A DNA stretch of 64,000 bases from Paenibacillus etheri (GTDB taxonomy: Bacteria; Bacillota; Bacilli; Paenibacillales; Paenibacillaceae): the NCBI RefSeq assembly GCF_001012825.1, contig NZ_LCZJ02000028.1:62296-126295 (forward strand), given 5' to 3'. The first letter of the stretch is position 1. Every line of letters begins with the position of its first letter. The notes under the pieces were generated by a model that saw only the letters and a program-made list of their open reading frames with translations, had not been told where the DNA came from and searched no databases. Below are positions 25,246 through 33,327 of the stretch, one piece after another. A program made the position numbers and the translations under genes.

Positions 25246-25355
25246 GAATGTTTGGACTTCCGGCCGCTGTTATGCTCTAATTTCTTGATTGGAACCGTAT
25301 TACGGTTGAAATTAGAGCATAAAGGCGGTCGCTACCGCTCCTACAGTTCCAAACT
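25246..25355. repeat. Nested-hairpin dispersed repeat, copy B
   Basis: The stems are GTTTGGACT (25250) with AGTTCCAAAC (25345), CGGCCGC (25261-25267) with GCGGTCG (25325-25331), and ATGCTCTAATTTC (25272-25284) with GAAATTAGAGCAT (25308-25320). AACCGTA/TACGGTT fills the loop. It sits between cysA and sbp within the sulfate uptake cluster. See copy A at 18882-18992. Confidence 0.85.
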
Positions 25356-25456
25356 TCCACTCCATTACTTCATACCTCACATCGGTTCCTCTAATCCTAG
25401 CTCATCACATTCGCTACTCTTCAAAAAAATTGAAAATCATTTTATTTATTTTTATA

Positions 25457-26521
25457 TTAAATAAATATCGGCATTGGATCTTCTTTCAGGTTGTTCTCCT
25501 GGATCCAGCTTCGCTCATCATTAAACAGGTAGGCGCGGTGCACAAGGACTGAGATGTCCTGTCCCGGCTGCAAGGTTTCTTTCTCCAAGGAACGGTAGGT
25601 GACCAGCTTGTGGCCATTTACTTCAACCTCAACGAGCCATTCGCTTCCACGGAAATGCAGATGCTTTACGACACCTTTTTCCGTAGCAGAAGCCATCTTG
25701 AACTCATGCAGGTTACCAACTTCAATATATTCAGGGCGAATCAGCGCTTTGGTAGGCTTACCGTCTCCAGCGCCTTTAAAGCCTTTCACCTCAGATGCAT
25801 CTTCAATCAGTGTCGACTCCCCGATAAAAGTTGCCACGAACGGTGTTTTAGGCTCCTTATAGATGTCCCAAGGCGTACCCTTTTGTTCCAACTGTCCTTG
25901 GTTGATGATCATAATCTCGTCAGCTACTTCAATCGCTTCGTCTTGGTCATGCGTTACGAAGATGGAAGTGATACCAACACGCTCAATCAGCTCACGCAGC
26001 CAAGCGCGCAGCTCCTGACGGATCTTCGCATCAATAGCTGCGAACGGCTCATCTAAGAGCAGCAGCTGCGGTTCAGGTGCGAGTGCACGAGCAAAGGCTA
26101 CACGCTGACGTTGTCCACCAGATAGCTGATGCGGATAACGCTTCTCGAAGCCTTTTAACCCCGTAAGCTCTACCAGTTCCATCACTCGGTCACGAATCGC
26201 AGTTTTGCTGACCTTTTTAACTTTTAATCCAAAAGCAATATTATCAAAAACAGTCATGTGCTTAAATAATGCATAGTTCTGAAAGACAAAGCCGATCCCG
26301 CGCTCCTGAGGAGGAAGATTGTTAACCGTCTGACCATGAAAAATAATCTCGCCATTATCCGGTGTCTCCAGCCCTGCGAGCATACGAAGAATCGAAGTTT
26401 TACCGCCGCCACTCGGGCCGAGCAGTCCTATCAGATGACCTTTTGTAATGGTGAAATTGACGTCCTTGACCGCATGAAAATCTCCAAAATGCTTATTTAA
26501 TCCCCGCACTTCAACATGCAT
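25457..26521 (-). CDS. cysA: Sulfate/thiosulfate import ATP-binding protein
   Basis: The ATPase subunit has 354 residues. The motifs are Walker A LLGPSGGGKTSILRML, Q-loop GFVFQNYALFKHMTVFDNIA, signature HQLSGGQRQRVAFARAL, Walker B LLLLDEPFAAIDAKIR and FVTHDQDEAIEVAD. The C-terminal TOBE-like regulatory part contains KALIRPEYIEV and HFRGSEWLVEVEV. The sequence closely follows the CysA family. It starts two bases after cysW ends, so the two are coupled. It energises the CysT/CysW channel for sulfate uptake. Confidence 0.96.
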   Translation of the reverse strand: MHVEVRGLNKHFGDFHAVKDVNFTITKGHLIGLLGPSGGGKTSILRMLAGLETPDNGEIIFHGQTVNNLPPQERGIGFVFQNYALFKHMTVFDNIAFGLKVKKVSKTAIRDRVMELVELTGLKGFEKRYPHQLSGGQRQRVAFARALAPEPQLLLLDEPFAAIDAKIRQELRAWLRELIERVGITSIFVTHDQDEAIEVADEIMIINQGQLEQKGTPWDIYKEPKTPFVATFIGESTLIEDASEVKGFKGAGDGKPTKALIRPEYIEVGNLHEFKMASATEKGVVKHLHFRGSEWLVEVEVNGHKLVTYRSLEKETLQPGQDISVLVHRAYLFNDERSWIQENNLKEDPMPIFI

Positions 26522-26522
26522 A

Positions 26523-27320
26523 TTACTGCACTTCCTTTCTTCTCTTGGTCCATTCCATCAACAACAGTAGACCTGCGGAAAATGCAGCCAGAACTAGCGC
26601 TATTCCTCCAGCAGCCGTTACATTAAAATTCTCAACATCCTGATAGACTAACGTCGTCGCCGTCTGGGTTTTGTTCATAATGTTTCCCGAGACCACGAGC
26701 ACCGCACCGAACTCTCCTAGTGAACGAGCCACCGTAAGGATGACTCCATACACAACCGCCCAACGAATCGAAGGCCAAGTCACCTTCCAAAAAATAGTCC
26801 AGCCACGAGCGCCCAATGTAGAGGCAGCTTCCTCCTGCTGTGATCCAATCTCCTGCAGCACCGGCATCACTTCACGCACCATTAAAGGAAAGGTTACGAA
26901 CAAGGTGGCAATGATCATTCCGGGAATCGCATAGACGATCTTCAGCCCAATCCCTTCAAAAATCGCGCCCAAGGCACTATCCGGACCCAGCAGCAGGACA
27001 ATCATCAGCCCGCCGATGACAGGAGACACAGCATAAGGCAAATCAACAAGACTGTTAAGCAAGCCCTTTAGACGCCTATTTATCCAGTTCGCCCGGACAA
27101 GATACAGCGCCATCATAATTCCGAACAACGTATTTAATAACGTAACTACTATCACAACAAGCCCAGTCATCATAAGCGCATGCAGCGCTTCAGGCCTAGT
27201 CAGAGCATTCCAGAAACCACCAAATCCTTCACTAAAAGCACCTATAGCCATTTTTCCTAGCGGTGCAGCGATTAGCAGAAAAAACACCAAGTAGGTGAGT
27301 CCAATCCACAATTTTCTCAT
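26523..27320 (-). CDS. cysW: Sulfate ABC transporter permease
   Basis: This 265-residue integral membrane subunit has about six helices. It shows NSLVDLPYAVSPVIGGLMIV, FVTFPLMVREVMPVLQEIGS, the EAA loop EEAASTLGARGWTIFWKVTWP, and ARSLGEFGAVLVVSGNI, all typical of CysW. It overlaps cysT by four bases and is followed by cysA after two, which fits a single translationally coupled unit. Paired with CysT it forms the transmembrane channel. Confidence 0.95.
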   Translation of the reverse strand: MRKLWIGLTYLVFFLLIAAPLGKMAIGAFSEGFGGFWNALTRPEALHALMMTGLVVIVVTLLNTLFGIMMALYLVRANWINRRLKGLLNSLVDLPYAVSPVIGGLMIVLLLGPDSALGAIFEGIGLKIVYAIPGMIIATLFVTFPLMVREVMPVLQEIGSQQEEAASTLGARGWTIFWKVTWPSIRWAVVYGVILTVARSLGEFGAVLVVSGNIMNKTQTATTLVYQDVENFNVTAAGGIALVLAAFSAGLLLLMEWTKRRKEVQ

Positions 27321-28132
27321 GAGCGTCTCCCCCGCATCTGCAGCATATTAATTAGCCAAAGAATCAGAAAAGATAAGGTCAAGAGAATAACAGAAACTGC
27401 TGCTGCGGAAACCGGATTATCACTTTCAACTTCACCAAAAATAAAAACAGAAGATACGAGTGTACGACCTGGTATATTGCCTGCTACGAGGACTACAGCA
27501 CCGAATTCAGCAAGTGCCCGCGAGAAGGCAAGCATTCCACCGCTGATCATCCCAGGAGCCATGGAGGGTAGAATAACATGCCAGAAGACTCTAGTTCCCT
27601 TGGCACCCATTGTATATGCCGCTTCCTCTTCGGAAGGATCAAGTTCCTCCAGCAAGGGCTGAACCGCTCGAATCACGAAGGGAAAGGTTACGAAGACCAT
27701 AGCGATAACGATAGCCGGTTGATGAAAAACAATTTCAAAACCAAGCGCTGCTGCAGCCTTGCCGATAAGACTACCAGGTCCGAGCAAGAGTAAAATCATC
27801 AAACCACCAACTGCCGTCGGCAGTGCAAATGGTAAATCCACAAGACTGTTAAGCAATGCTTTACCAATGAAATGATAACGAATAAGAACCCAGGCAATCA
27901 TTGTTCCTAAAAAGACATTAATTAAAGTAGCGATGATCGCCAGCTTTAAGGTTAACAGCACCGACTTCCAGGCAATCGGGTCGCTTATGCTCTCCACAAA
28001 ATTGCCGAAACCCAGTGAAAAAGAGTTGTAATAGACCCCAAGTATAGGCAGCACGATCAATACTACAAAATAGAGCAAAATTGTAGTTCGGAAACCCCAA
28101 GTCCAGCCTTTGTGTCTAAGCAGCGAATTCAA
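27317..28132 (-). CDS. cysT: Sulfate ABC transporter permease
   Basis: This 271-residue membrane subunit has VYYNSFSLGFGNFVESISDP near the start, NSLVDLPFALPTAVGGLMIL, FVTFPFVIRAVQPLLEELDP, the EAA loop EEAAYTMGAKGTRVFWHVILP, and SRALAEFGAVVLVAGNIPG. The length and motif order are those of CysT/CysU. It starts with TTG at 28132, eight bases after GGGAGGG. It is the first gene of the cysT-cysW-cysA-sbp cluster, and the upstream 200 bases should hold the promoter and sulfur control site. Confidence 0.95.
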   Translation of the reverse strand: MNSLLRHKGWTWGFRTTILLYFVVLIVLPILGVYYNSFSLGFGNFVESISDPIAWKSVLLTLKLAIIATLINVFLGTMIAWVLIRYHFIGKALLNSLVDLPFALPTAVGGLMILLLLGPGSLIGKAAAALGFEIVFHQPAIVIAMVFVTFPFVIRAVQPLLEELDPSEEEAAYTMGAKGTRVFWHVILPSMAPGMISGGMLAFSRALAEFGAVVLVAGNIPGRTLVSSVFIFGEVESDNPVSAAAVSVILLTLSFLILWLINMLQMRGRRS

Positions 28133-28188
28133 TGATTTTGCCCTCCCACCTCCGGATAACCGGTCGGTATACTAACCAACATCTCCAT

Positions 28189-28208
28189 TAATTATTCCTA
28201 TTTATATA
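28189..28208 (-). promoter_or_regulatory. AT-rich candidate operator upstream of cysT
   Basis: On the minus strand this reads TATATAAATAGGAATAATTA. It resembles the AT-rich GGAAT-containing sites bound by the cysteine regulator CymR in Bacillus. The resemblance is by eye only. Confidence 0.3.
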
Positions 28209-28337
28209 CTTGGTTTTATATTATTACTACTTTACCAAATCCTTCTCGTTGTCGTCAATTACTTTCAAGTGAATTTGGGGTAAAATATATATAACAAAGG
28301 ATAGAAAAAGTGGCACATCACAGGAAGGGGAATGTTT

Positions 28338-28739
28338 ATGCTGCATACACTGGAGATTACTACAACGAAACGGGATGAATTACGGGATATTACTCGTGAA
28401 GTCATTTCTTTTGTGAAAAAAAGCGGGGTGCGTAGCGGGGTAATCGTAGTTTATTGTCCTCATACCACCGCCGGAATTGCAATCAATGAGAATGCAGATC
28501 CTGATGTGAAACATGATGTTCTGATGCGTTTGGATGAAGTTTACCCTTGGGAGCATCCGAAGTATCGACATGCTGAAGGCAACACTGCCTCCCACCTTAA
28601 GTCTATTACAACAGGACCTTCCCAGAGCATAATCATCCATGATGGCGAACTATTACTTGGACGCTGGCAAGGTATTTATTTTTGTGAGTTCGATGGACCA
28701 AGACGTAGGCAATGTTTCTTAAAGATTTTAGAAGGATAA
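28338..28739 (+). CDS. YjbQ/UPF0047 family protein
   Basis: This is a protein of about 133 residues with the UPF0047 signature: VIVVYCPHTTAGIAINENAD near residues 38-57, then EGNTASHLKSITTGPSQSI and LLLGRWQGIYFCEFDGPR near the end. The family is widespread. Some members have weak thiamine-phosphate synthase activity, but the physiological role is unclear. The frame begins two codons earlier. ATG at 28338 has AAGGGG at eight bases, whereas the upstream ATG at 28332 has almost no spacing. It is a single-gene unit followed by a strong terminator. Confidence 0.9.
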   Translation: MLHTLEITTTKRDELRDITREVISFVKKSGVRSGVIVVYCPHTTAGIAINENADPDVKHDVLMRLDEVYPWEHPKYRHAEGNTASHLKSITTGPSQSIIIHDGELLLGRWQGIYFCEFDGPRRRQCFLKILEG

Positions 28740-28750
28740 ACAATATACAG

Positions 28751-28788
28751 ATGGCCGCTCCGTTATGCCTCGGAGCGGCCATTAAAAT
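28751..28788 (+). terminator. Terminator after the YjbQ-like gene
   Basis: ATGGCCGCTCCG pairs with CGGAGCGGCCAT around GTTATGCCT. The plus-strand tail is A/T mixed rather than a pure T run. Confidence 0.7.
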
Positions 28789-28882
28789 ATAACTAGAATT
28801 AAATATTACTTTGATCAAGCAGAGAAGCAGTGTTATACCAATGCACAGCTTTAAAGTGAGAACTTATAAAAAAAACAGCATA

Positions 28883-29464
28883 TTAAAGGCTGCGGCATAA
28901 AACCTTGATATGAGCTGAGGCTGCCTCTTTTACATCCTCAAATGAGACTTTATCTTGGATATAATAAGATATAAATCCGTGAGCGGATAAGAACAAGGTT
29001 AGCGGAACGTTCTGCCAATCCTCGGACACATATCCCTCTTCCTTCATATGACGGCGTACAATACTTGAGAATAAATCAAAACATCGTCCCTGCTCTGCTC
29101 TACAATAAGCTAGCAGCTCTTCATCACGAATCATGAACATAATTTCATATTGATAAGGATGATCTAATCCAAACCTTATAAACTCCATAATCAGCTGCTC
29201 TACTCGAGTCATACCTTCTTCAGGTGGCTTGTTCATTACTTGGCTCAGCAAAGCAGCCACATGATTAAAATCTTCGACAACAATGGCGTAGAACAACTCT
29301 GCCTTCTCTTTAAAATGATAATAGAGAGAGCCGTGGCTGTACCCCAAATGCTGACCGATGCTTCGCATTGAAATCGCTCGATACCCTTTGGTAATAAACA
29401 GATGCCTAGCGGCCTCTAATATTCTTTCCCTCGACAACTCCTGCTCCACTGCTCTCCTTGCCAT
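28883..29464 (-). CDS. TetR-family transcriptional regulator
   Basis: The 193-residue protein has a canonical TetR DNA-binding domain at residues 10-57: ERILEAARHLFITKGYRAIS, MRSIGQHLGYSHGSLYYHF and KEKAELFYAIV. The C-terminal ligand domain is not recognisable to a specific effector. The ATG at 29464 has AAGGGG nine bases upstream, inside the last codons of the YvyE-like gene that ends five bases earlier. The two are therefore cotranscribed. No efflux pump lies next to it, so its target is unknown. Confidence 0.92.
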   Translation of the reverse strand: MARRAVEQELSRERILEAARHLFITKGYRAISMRSIGQHLGYSHGSLYYHFKEKAELFYAIVVEDFNHVAALLSQVMNKPPEEGMTRVEQLIMEFIRFGLDHPYQYEIMFMIRDEELLAYCRAEQGRCFDLFSSIVRRHMKEEGYVSEDWQNVPLTLFLSAHGFISYYIQDKVSFEDVKEAASAHIKVLCRSL

Positions 29465-29468
29465 ATAC

Positions 29469-30101
29469 CTAATCCCCTTCGCTGTAGTAAATCCGCCGCC
29501 CTTCTGTTACCAAGGCTTGCCCTTGGGTTAGATCTGTTATCCATGCCATAAATGCGTCTCCCTCATCATTTCGCGGTAAACATAACAACGTTACTTTGTC
29601 GGTGAACAAAGTCTCGCCAGTCTGAATACCTCTTCCACGAAGTTCGTTCTCAACCTTACCTAGCCAAGTGTATTCAATTTCTACGAATACCTCTCGTCTT
29701 AGCACACGGGTGATTACTTCTCCTGCTTCAAGCGCAAGCACTGCTCCATCCGTATAAGCTCTAATCAGCCCTCCGGCACCCAGCATAATGCCTCCGAAAT
29801 AACGGGTAACAACAATTGCGACATTTTTAACTCCCTGGTTGCGAATTACTTCCAAAATCGGTTTGCCGGCTGTTCCACTCGGCTCCCCGTCGTCTGATTG
29901 CCTCTGGATTTCGTCTCTCTCCCCAATCACATAAGCAGAACAATTATGCGTTGCGTCCCGATGTTTCTTCTTGAGGTCTTCGATAAACAACAATGCTTCT
30001 TCTTCATTCTCAACCGGCATAACATGACCAATGAAGCGAGATTTGCGGATTACGACTTCCTTAGAACCGGAAGAGCGCACCGTTCGATATTGTTCTAACA
30101 T
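29469..30101 (-). CDS. YigZ/IMPACT family protein (YvyE-like)
   Basis: This 210-residue protein has an N-terminal IMPACT (UPF0029) domain with KSRFIGHVMPVENEEEA, ATHNCSAYVIG, SDDGEPSGTAGKPILEVI and VTRYFGGIMLGAGGLIRAY. A DUF1949 C-terminal domain begins near residue 130. The family is linked to translation and stress control in eukaryotes; its bacterial role is not settled. The frame extends eight codons upstream, but the ATG at 30101 has AAGGA 11 bases before it and matches the family start. It is followed directly by the TetR gene. Confidence 0.92.
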   Translation of the reverse strand: MLEQYRTVRSSGSKEVVIRKSRFIGHVMPVENEEEALLFIEDLKKKHRDATHNCSAYVIGERDEIQRQSDDGEPSGTAGKPILEVIRNQGVKNVAIVVTRYFGGIMLGAGGLIRAYTDGAVLALEAGEVITRVLRREVFVEIEYTWLGKVENELRGRGIQTGETLFTDKVTLLCLPRNDEGDAFMAWITDLTQGQALVTEGRRIYYSEGD

Positions 30102-30145
30102 AATTATTCCAGTCCTTATATACATATGATGTCTTCATATAATGT

Positions 30146-30187
30146 CAGGAGCAGCCCCGGTATTGGATTACCTATGGACTGCTCCTG
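30146..30187. terminator. Hairpin between pgi and the YvyE-like gene
   Basis: CAGGAGCAG (30146-30154) and CTGCTCCTG (30179-30187) form a perfect 9-bp stem with a 24-base loop. There is no U-tract, so a role as pgi terminator is only likely, not certain. Confidence 0.5.
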
Positions 30188-30232
30188 GTGACTTACACTA
30201 GTATGAATGGTCTCTAAAATACTGCTGCAATA

Positions 30233-31588
30233 CTATTCTGTAAGTCTTGCTTCCAGCTCTGCCTTTTCTTTTTCGTAACCCGGTTTGCCAAGTAGCGCAA
30301 ACATATTCTTCTTGTAAGCTTCTACGCCTGGTTGGTCGAATGGGTTAACACCTAGCAGGTAACCGCTGATGCCGCAAGCTTTTTCAAAGAAGTAAACCAG
30401 ATAACCAAATGTGTATGGTGTTTGATCAGGAATAGTAACGATAAGGTTAGGTACTTGACCATCTGTATGCGCGAGCATTGTACCTTGGAAAGCCTTCTTA
30501 TTCACGAAATCCATAGTCTTTCCTGTTAAGAAGTTCAAGCCATCCAGATCATCTGGATCGTTCTCAATGGTCACATGATGAGCCACTTGATCTACTTGGA
30601 TTACCGTTTCAAAGATATTACGGTTACCTTCTTGGATAAATTGACCCATGGAGTGTAGATCTGTAGAGAAATCAACGGAAGAAGGATAAATTCCTTTGAA
30701 ATCCTTACCTTCGCTCTCGCCAAACAATTGTTTCCACCACTCTGATACAAAGTGTAAGGAAGGCTCATAGTTCACGAGGATTTCAGTTGTTTTACCTTTG
30801 CGATAAAGGGCATTACGAACTGCAGCATATTGATAAGCTTGGTTAGTAGCTACATCCGGATTACTGAACTCATCCGCAGCGGCAGCAGCACCTTGCATCA
30901 TCTCTTCAATGTTAATACCTGCTACAGCGATTGGAAGCAAGCCTACAGGAGTCAATACGGAGTAACGTCCGCCTACATCGTCTGGAATGATGAAGGATTC
31001 ATAACCTTCCTCAGTTGCCAATTTCTTAAGGGCACCTTTTTCCTTGTCTGTAGTAGCGTAGATACGTTTGCGAGCTTCTTCCTTGCCGTATTTCTTCTCC
31101 AGAGCTGCGCGGAAAATGCGGAAAGCAATGGCTGGCTCAGTCGTAGTTCCTGATTTGGAGATTACGTTCACGGAGAAGTCTTTGCCTTCTACTAGATCAA
31201 GCAAATGCGTGATGTATGTAGAACTGATGTTATTACCAGCGAAATAAACTTCTGGAGTTTTGCGCTTATCTTTAGAAAGGTTATTGTAAAAAGAATGCGA
31301 GAGCGCTTCAATCGCTGCGCGTGCTCCCAGATAAGAACCACCAATACCAATTACAATCAGTACTTCGGAATCGCTCTGGATCTTCTTTGCAGCTTGCTGA
31401 ATGCGTGCGAATTCTTCCTTATCATAAGCTGATGGAAGATCAATCCATCCAAGATAGTCGGAACCTGCACCCGTCTTATTATGCAACTGTTCGTGTGCTA
31501 ACTTAACTGGAGCGGCAAGGTTGTCAATTTCTTGTTGGTTGAAGAAAGAAAGGGCTTTGGTGTAGTCAAAATTAATCTTCTTAGACAT
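30233..31588 (-). CDS. pgi: Glucose-6-phosphate isomerase
   Basis: Pgi interconverts glucose 6-phosphate and fructose 6-phosphate in the cytoplasm. The 451-residue protein is the short Bacillus type. Landmarks are [35 protein letters not shown] (sugar phosphate site), [20 protein letters not shown] and the C-terminal [18 protein letters not shown] with the catalytic region. An AGGAGG ribosome site precedes the ATG at 31588 at a distance of about ten bases. It is a single-gene unit with its own promoter. Confidence 0.97.
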   Translation of the reverse strand: MSKKINFDYTKALSFFNQQEIDNLAAPVKLAHEQLHNKTGAGSDYLGWIDLPSAYDKEEFARIQQAAKKIQSDSEVLIVIGIGGSYLGARAAIEALSHSFYNNLSKDKRKTPEVYFAGNNISSTYITHLLDLVEGKDFSVNVISKSGTTTEPAIAFRIFRAALEKKYGKEEARKRIYATTDKEKGALKKLATEEGYESFIIPDDVGGRYSVLTPVGLLPIAVAGINIEEMMQGAAAAADEFSNPDVATNQAYQYAAVRNALYRKGKTTEILVNYEPSLHFVSEWWKQLFGESEGKDFKGIYPSSVDFSTDLHSMGQFIQEGNRNIFETVIQVDQVAHHVTIENDPDDLDGLNFLTGKTMDFVNKKAFQGTMLAHTDGQVPNLIVTIPDQTPYTFGYLVYFFEKACGISGYLLGVNPFDQPGVEAYKKNMFALLGKPGYEKEKAELEARLTE

Positions 31589-31651
31589 CGGTAATGGAAA
31601 CCTCCTGTTTATCTCTTTAAATTTGAAACCGCTTGTTACAACTTTATAATT

Positions 31652-31680
31652 AGGATACTTTAATTTGCCTTGACTGGCAA
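31652..31680 (-). promoter_or_regulatory. Probable promoter of pgi
   Basis: On the minus strand TTGCCA (31680-31675) and TATCCT (31657-31652) are 17 bases apart. The -35 element overlaps an inverted repeat, TTGCC with GGCAA, that could be an operator. Confidence 0.5.
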
Positions 31681-31823
31681 GGTCTTAGGGCACATCCCTG
31701 GCTTTAGAACCAAGTTTTCGAAAGTTTCATGGAAGCGTTTCCCCGCATCATCAGGCATGGCCGAGCTGTGGTGCTAGCCTATATGCCGTGATAGAATGAA
31801 GAAAAGGGAAGGTGGCTATACAA

Positions 31824-32723
31824 ATGAAACAAATCGGTTTTATCGGACTTGGAACAATGGGAGCGCCAATGGCTTCCAACTTGCTTCGTGGCGGCTTTCA
31901 GGTAACGGTGTACAACCGTACAGCAGCTAAATGTAAACCTCTTGAAGCAGAAGGTGCTCAGACTGCCCTCACGCCACGTGCTGCCGCTGAAGGTAAGGAT
32001 GTTATTATTACCATGATCAGTAATGATGATTCGGTTCGTGAAGTGTTTTATGGTCAGGATGGTATTCTAGATGCGCTTAAGCCAGGCAGCTTAATTATTG
32101 ATTCCAGCACAATTTCTCCAGGACTAGTTCACGAAATTGCCACTGCTGTAGAAGCTCGAGGTGGACATTTTCTTGACGCGCCAGTGACTGGAAGCAAGCC
32201 GGCAGCTATTGAAGGAACCTTGGTGTTCATGGTTGGCGGCAGTGCTGAAGTCATAGAACAGCATCGCGATATCTTCGATACTTTGGGTAAAAAGCTGATA
32301 CATATGGGTGAGAACGGCAGTGGCGCTGTAGCCAAGCTGGCTCATAATGCTATGGTCGGCATTCACAACGTTGCCCTGGCTGAAGGGTTCGCTATCGCTG
32401 TAAAATCAGGTGTCCCAGCTGACAAGTTCCTTGAACTAGTGCAGCTTGGTTCTGCAGGCAGCAAACAGGCAGAGCTTAAAGGCCGTAAAATCATAGAAAA
32501 TGATTTCAGCAATCAGTTCTCCCTTGCATTAATGTTAAAGGATCTGAAGTTAGCCTCCGCCCACAGCGATTTCACAGGCGTCCCTTCTCCAATGCTGGGA
32601 CTAGCCAAAAGCATGTTCCAAGCCGGGTTTACCCAAGGCTATGGCGATGAAGACCTGTCCGCTGTAGTGAAATGCTATGAAGAGTGGATCGGACAAAAAA
32701 TGGGTTCTACTGTATCCGAATAA
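31824..32723 (+). CDS. NAD(P)-dependent beta-hydroxyacid dehydrogenase (3-hydroxyisobutyrate dehydrogenase family)
   Basis: The 299-residue protein has the Rossmann motif IGFIGLGTMGAPMASNLL at the start and DAPVTGSKPAAIEGTLVFMV (substrate-binding segment). The catalytic lysine lies in SGAVAKLAHNAMVGIHNVAL, and the C-terminal all-helical domain has LMLKDLKLASAHS. The family covers 3-hydroxyisobutyrate, tartronate-semialdehyde and related reductases (YkwC in Bacillus), so the substrate is not fixed. An upstream GTG would add four residues; ATG at 31824 with AAGGTGG eight bases before is preferred. Confidence 0.92.
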   Translation: MKQIGFIGLGTMGAPMASNLLRGGFQVTVYNRTAAKCKPLEAEGAQTALTPRAAAEGKDVIITMISNDDSVREVFYGQDGILDALKPGSLIIDSSTISPGLVHEIATAVEARGGHFLDAPVTGSKPAAIEGTLVFMVGGSAEVIEQHRDIFDTLGKKLIHMGENGSGAVAKLAHNAMVGIHNVALAEGFAIAVKSGVPADKFLELVQLGSAGSKQAELKGRKIIENDFSNQFSLALMLKDLKLASAHSDFTGVPSPMLGLAKSMFQAGFTQGYGDEDLSAVVKCYEEWIGQKMGSTVSE

Positions 32724-32730
32724 CAAGCAT

Positions 32731-32768
32731 AAACGGCTTCGACGTCCCTATAAGGACGATAAGCGTTT
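32731..32768. repeat. Intergenic hairpin
   Basis: AAACG, CTT and CGTCC on the left pair with GGACG, AAG and CGTTT on the right around CTATAA. It lies seven bases after the dehydrogenase stop and has a TTTT only loosely attached. Confidence 0.5.
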
Positions 32769-32800
32769 TAAGGAGAAACATATAGATCATTTACTAATGG

Positions 32801-32842
32801 CCGTTTCCCACAGGAATTTTCGATGTGAGAGGCGGTTTTTTT
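32801..32842 (+). terminator. Probable terminator of the dehydrogenase gene
   Basis: CCGTTTCCCACA and TGTGAGAGGCGG form an imperfect stem, followed by seven T residues. Confidence 0.65.
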
Positions 32843-32935
32843 CACAAATTAATTATTACTTACGCAATTGAAAACATACGAACATTTGTTTGTATTTATA
32901 ATACTAAATTATTGTTTGTAGTGCAAGAAAAAAAA

Positions 32936-32966
32936 GAAAAAGCCCTGCTTTTCAGCAGAGCTTTCT
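32936..32966 (-). terminator. Terminator after ppnP
   Basis: AAAGCTCTGCT pairs with AGCAGGGCTTT on the minus strand around GAAA, followed by TTCTTTTTTTT. Confidence 0.85.
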
Positions 32967-32976
32967 AGTTATGTCT

Positions 32977-33294
32977 TTATAGAACCGGGTAAGAACAGCA
33001 ATAATCAGTTACTTCAAAAACTTCCAACGCAAATTTAGAGTTGCCAGGAACATTGAACGTTGCCGCTCCCTTAATCTCCTGCCATACCTTAGTGCCGGGA
33101 AGCAGCACTTTAAGATCGCCGGACAGAATCTCCATAATTTCAGGACCATCCGTACCAAATTCATATACACCAGGCAACATGATACCAAGTGTGACCTTAG
33201 TTCCATCCTGCAAAATTACCGTACGACTGGTTACTTGTCCGCCATAATATACATTGGCTGCTTTTTCAATCGTTGCGTTGTTAAACTGACTCAT
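32977..33294 (-). CDS. ppnP: Pyrimidine/purine nucleoside phosphorylase, PpnP (DUF1255) family
   Basis: This is a 105-residue single-domain cupin with the family sequence [39 protein letters not shown] and [20 protein letters not shown], ending in the conserved DYCCSYP-like tail. PpnP enzymes split purine and pyrimidine nucleosides with phosphate. The length is normal. It follows tkt by 33 bases on the same strand, so it may be co-transcribed. Linking ribose 1-phosphate release to transketolase would make metabolic sense, but that is inference. Confidence 0.9.
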   Translation of the reverse strand: MSQFNNATIEKAANVYYGGQVTSRTVILQDGTKVTLGIMLPGVYEFGTDGPEIMEILSGDLKVLLPGTKVWQEIKGAATFNVPGNSKFALEVFEVTDYCCSYPVL

Positions 33295-33327
33295 TACTTG
33301 TTCTCCCCCTAATGATTATTCAGTTAA

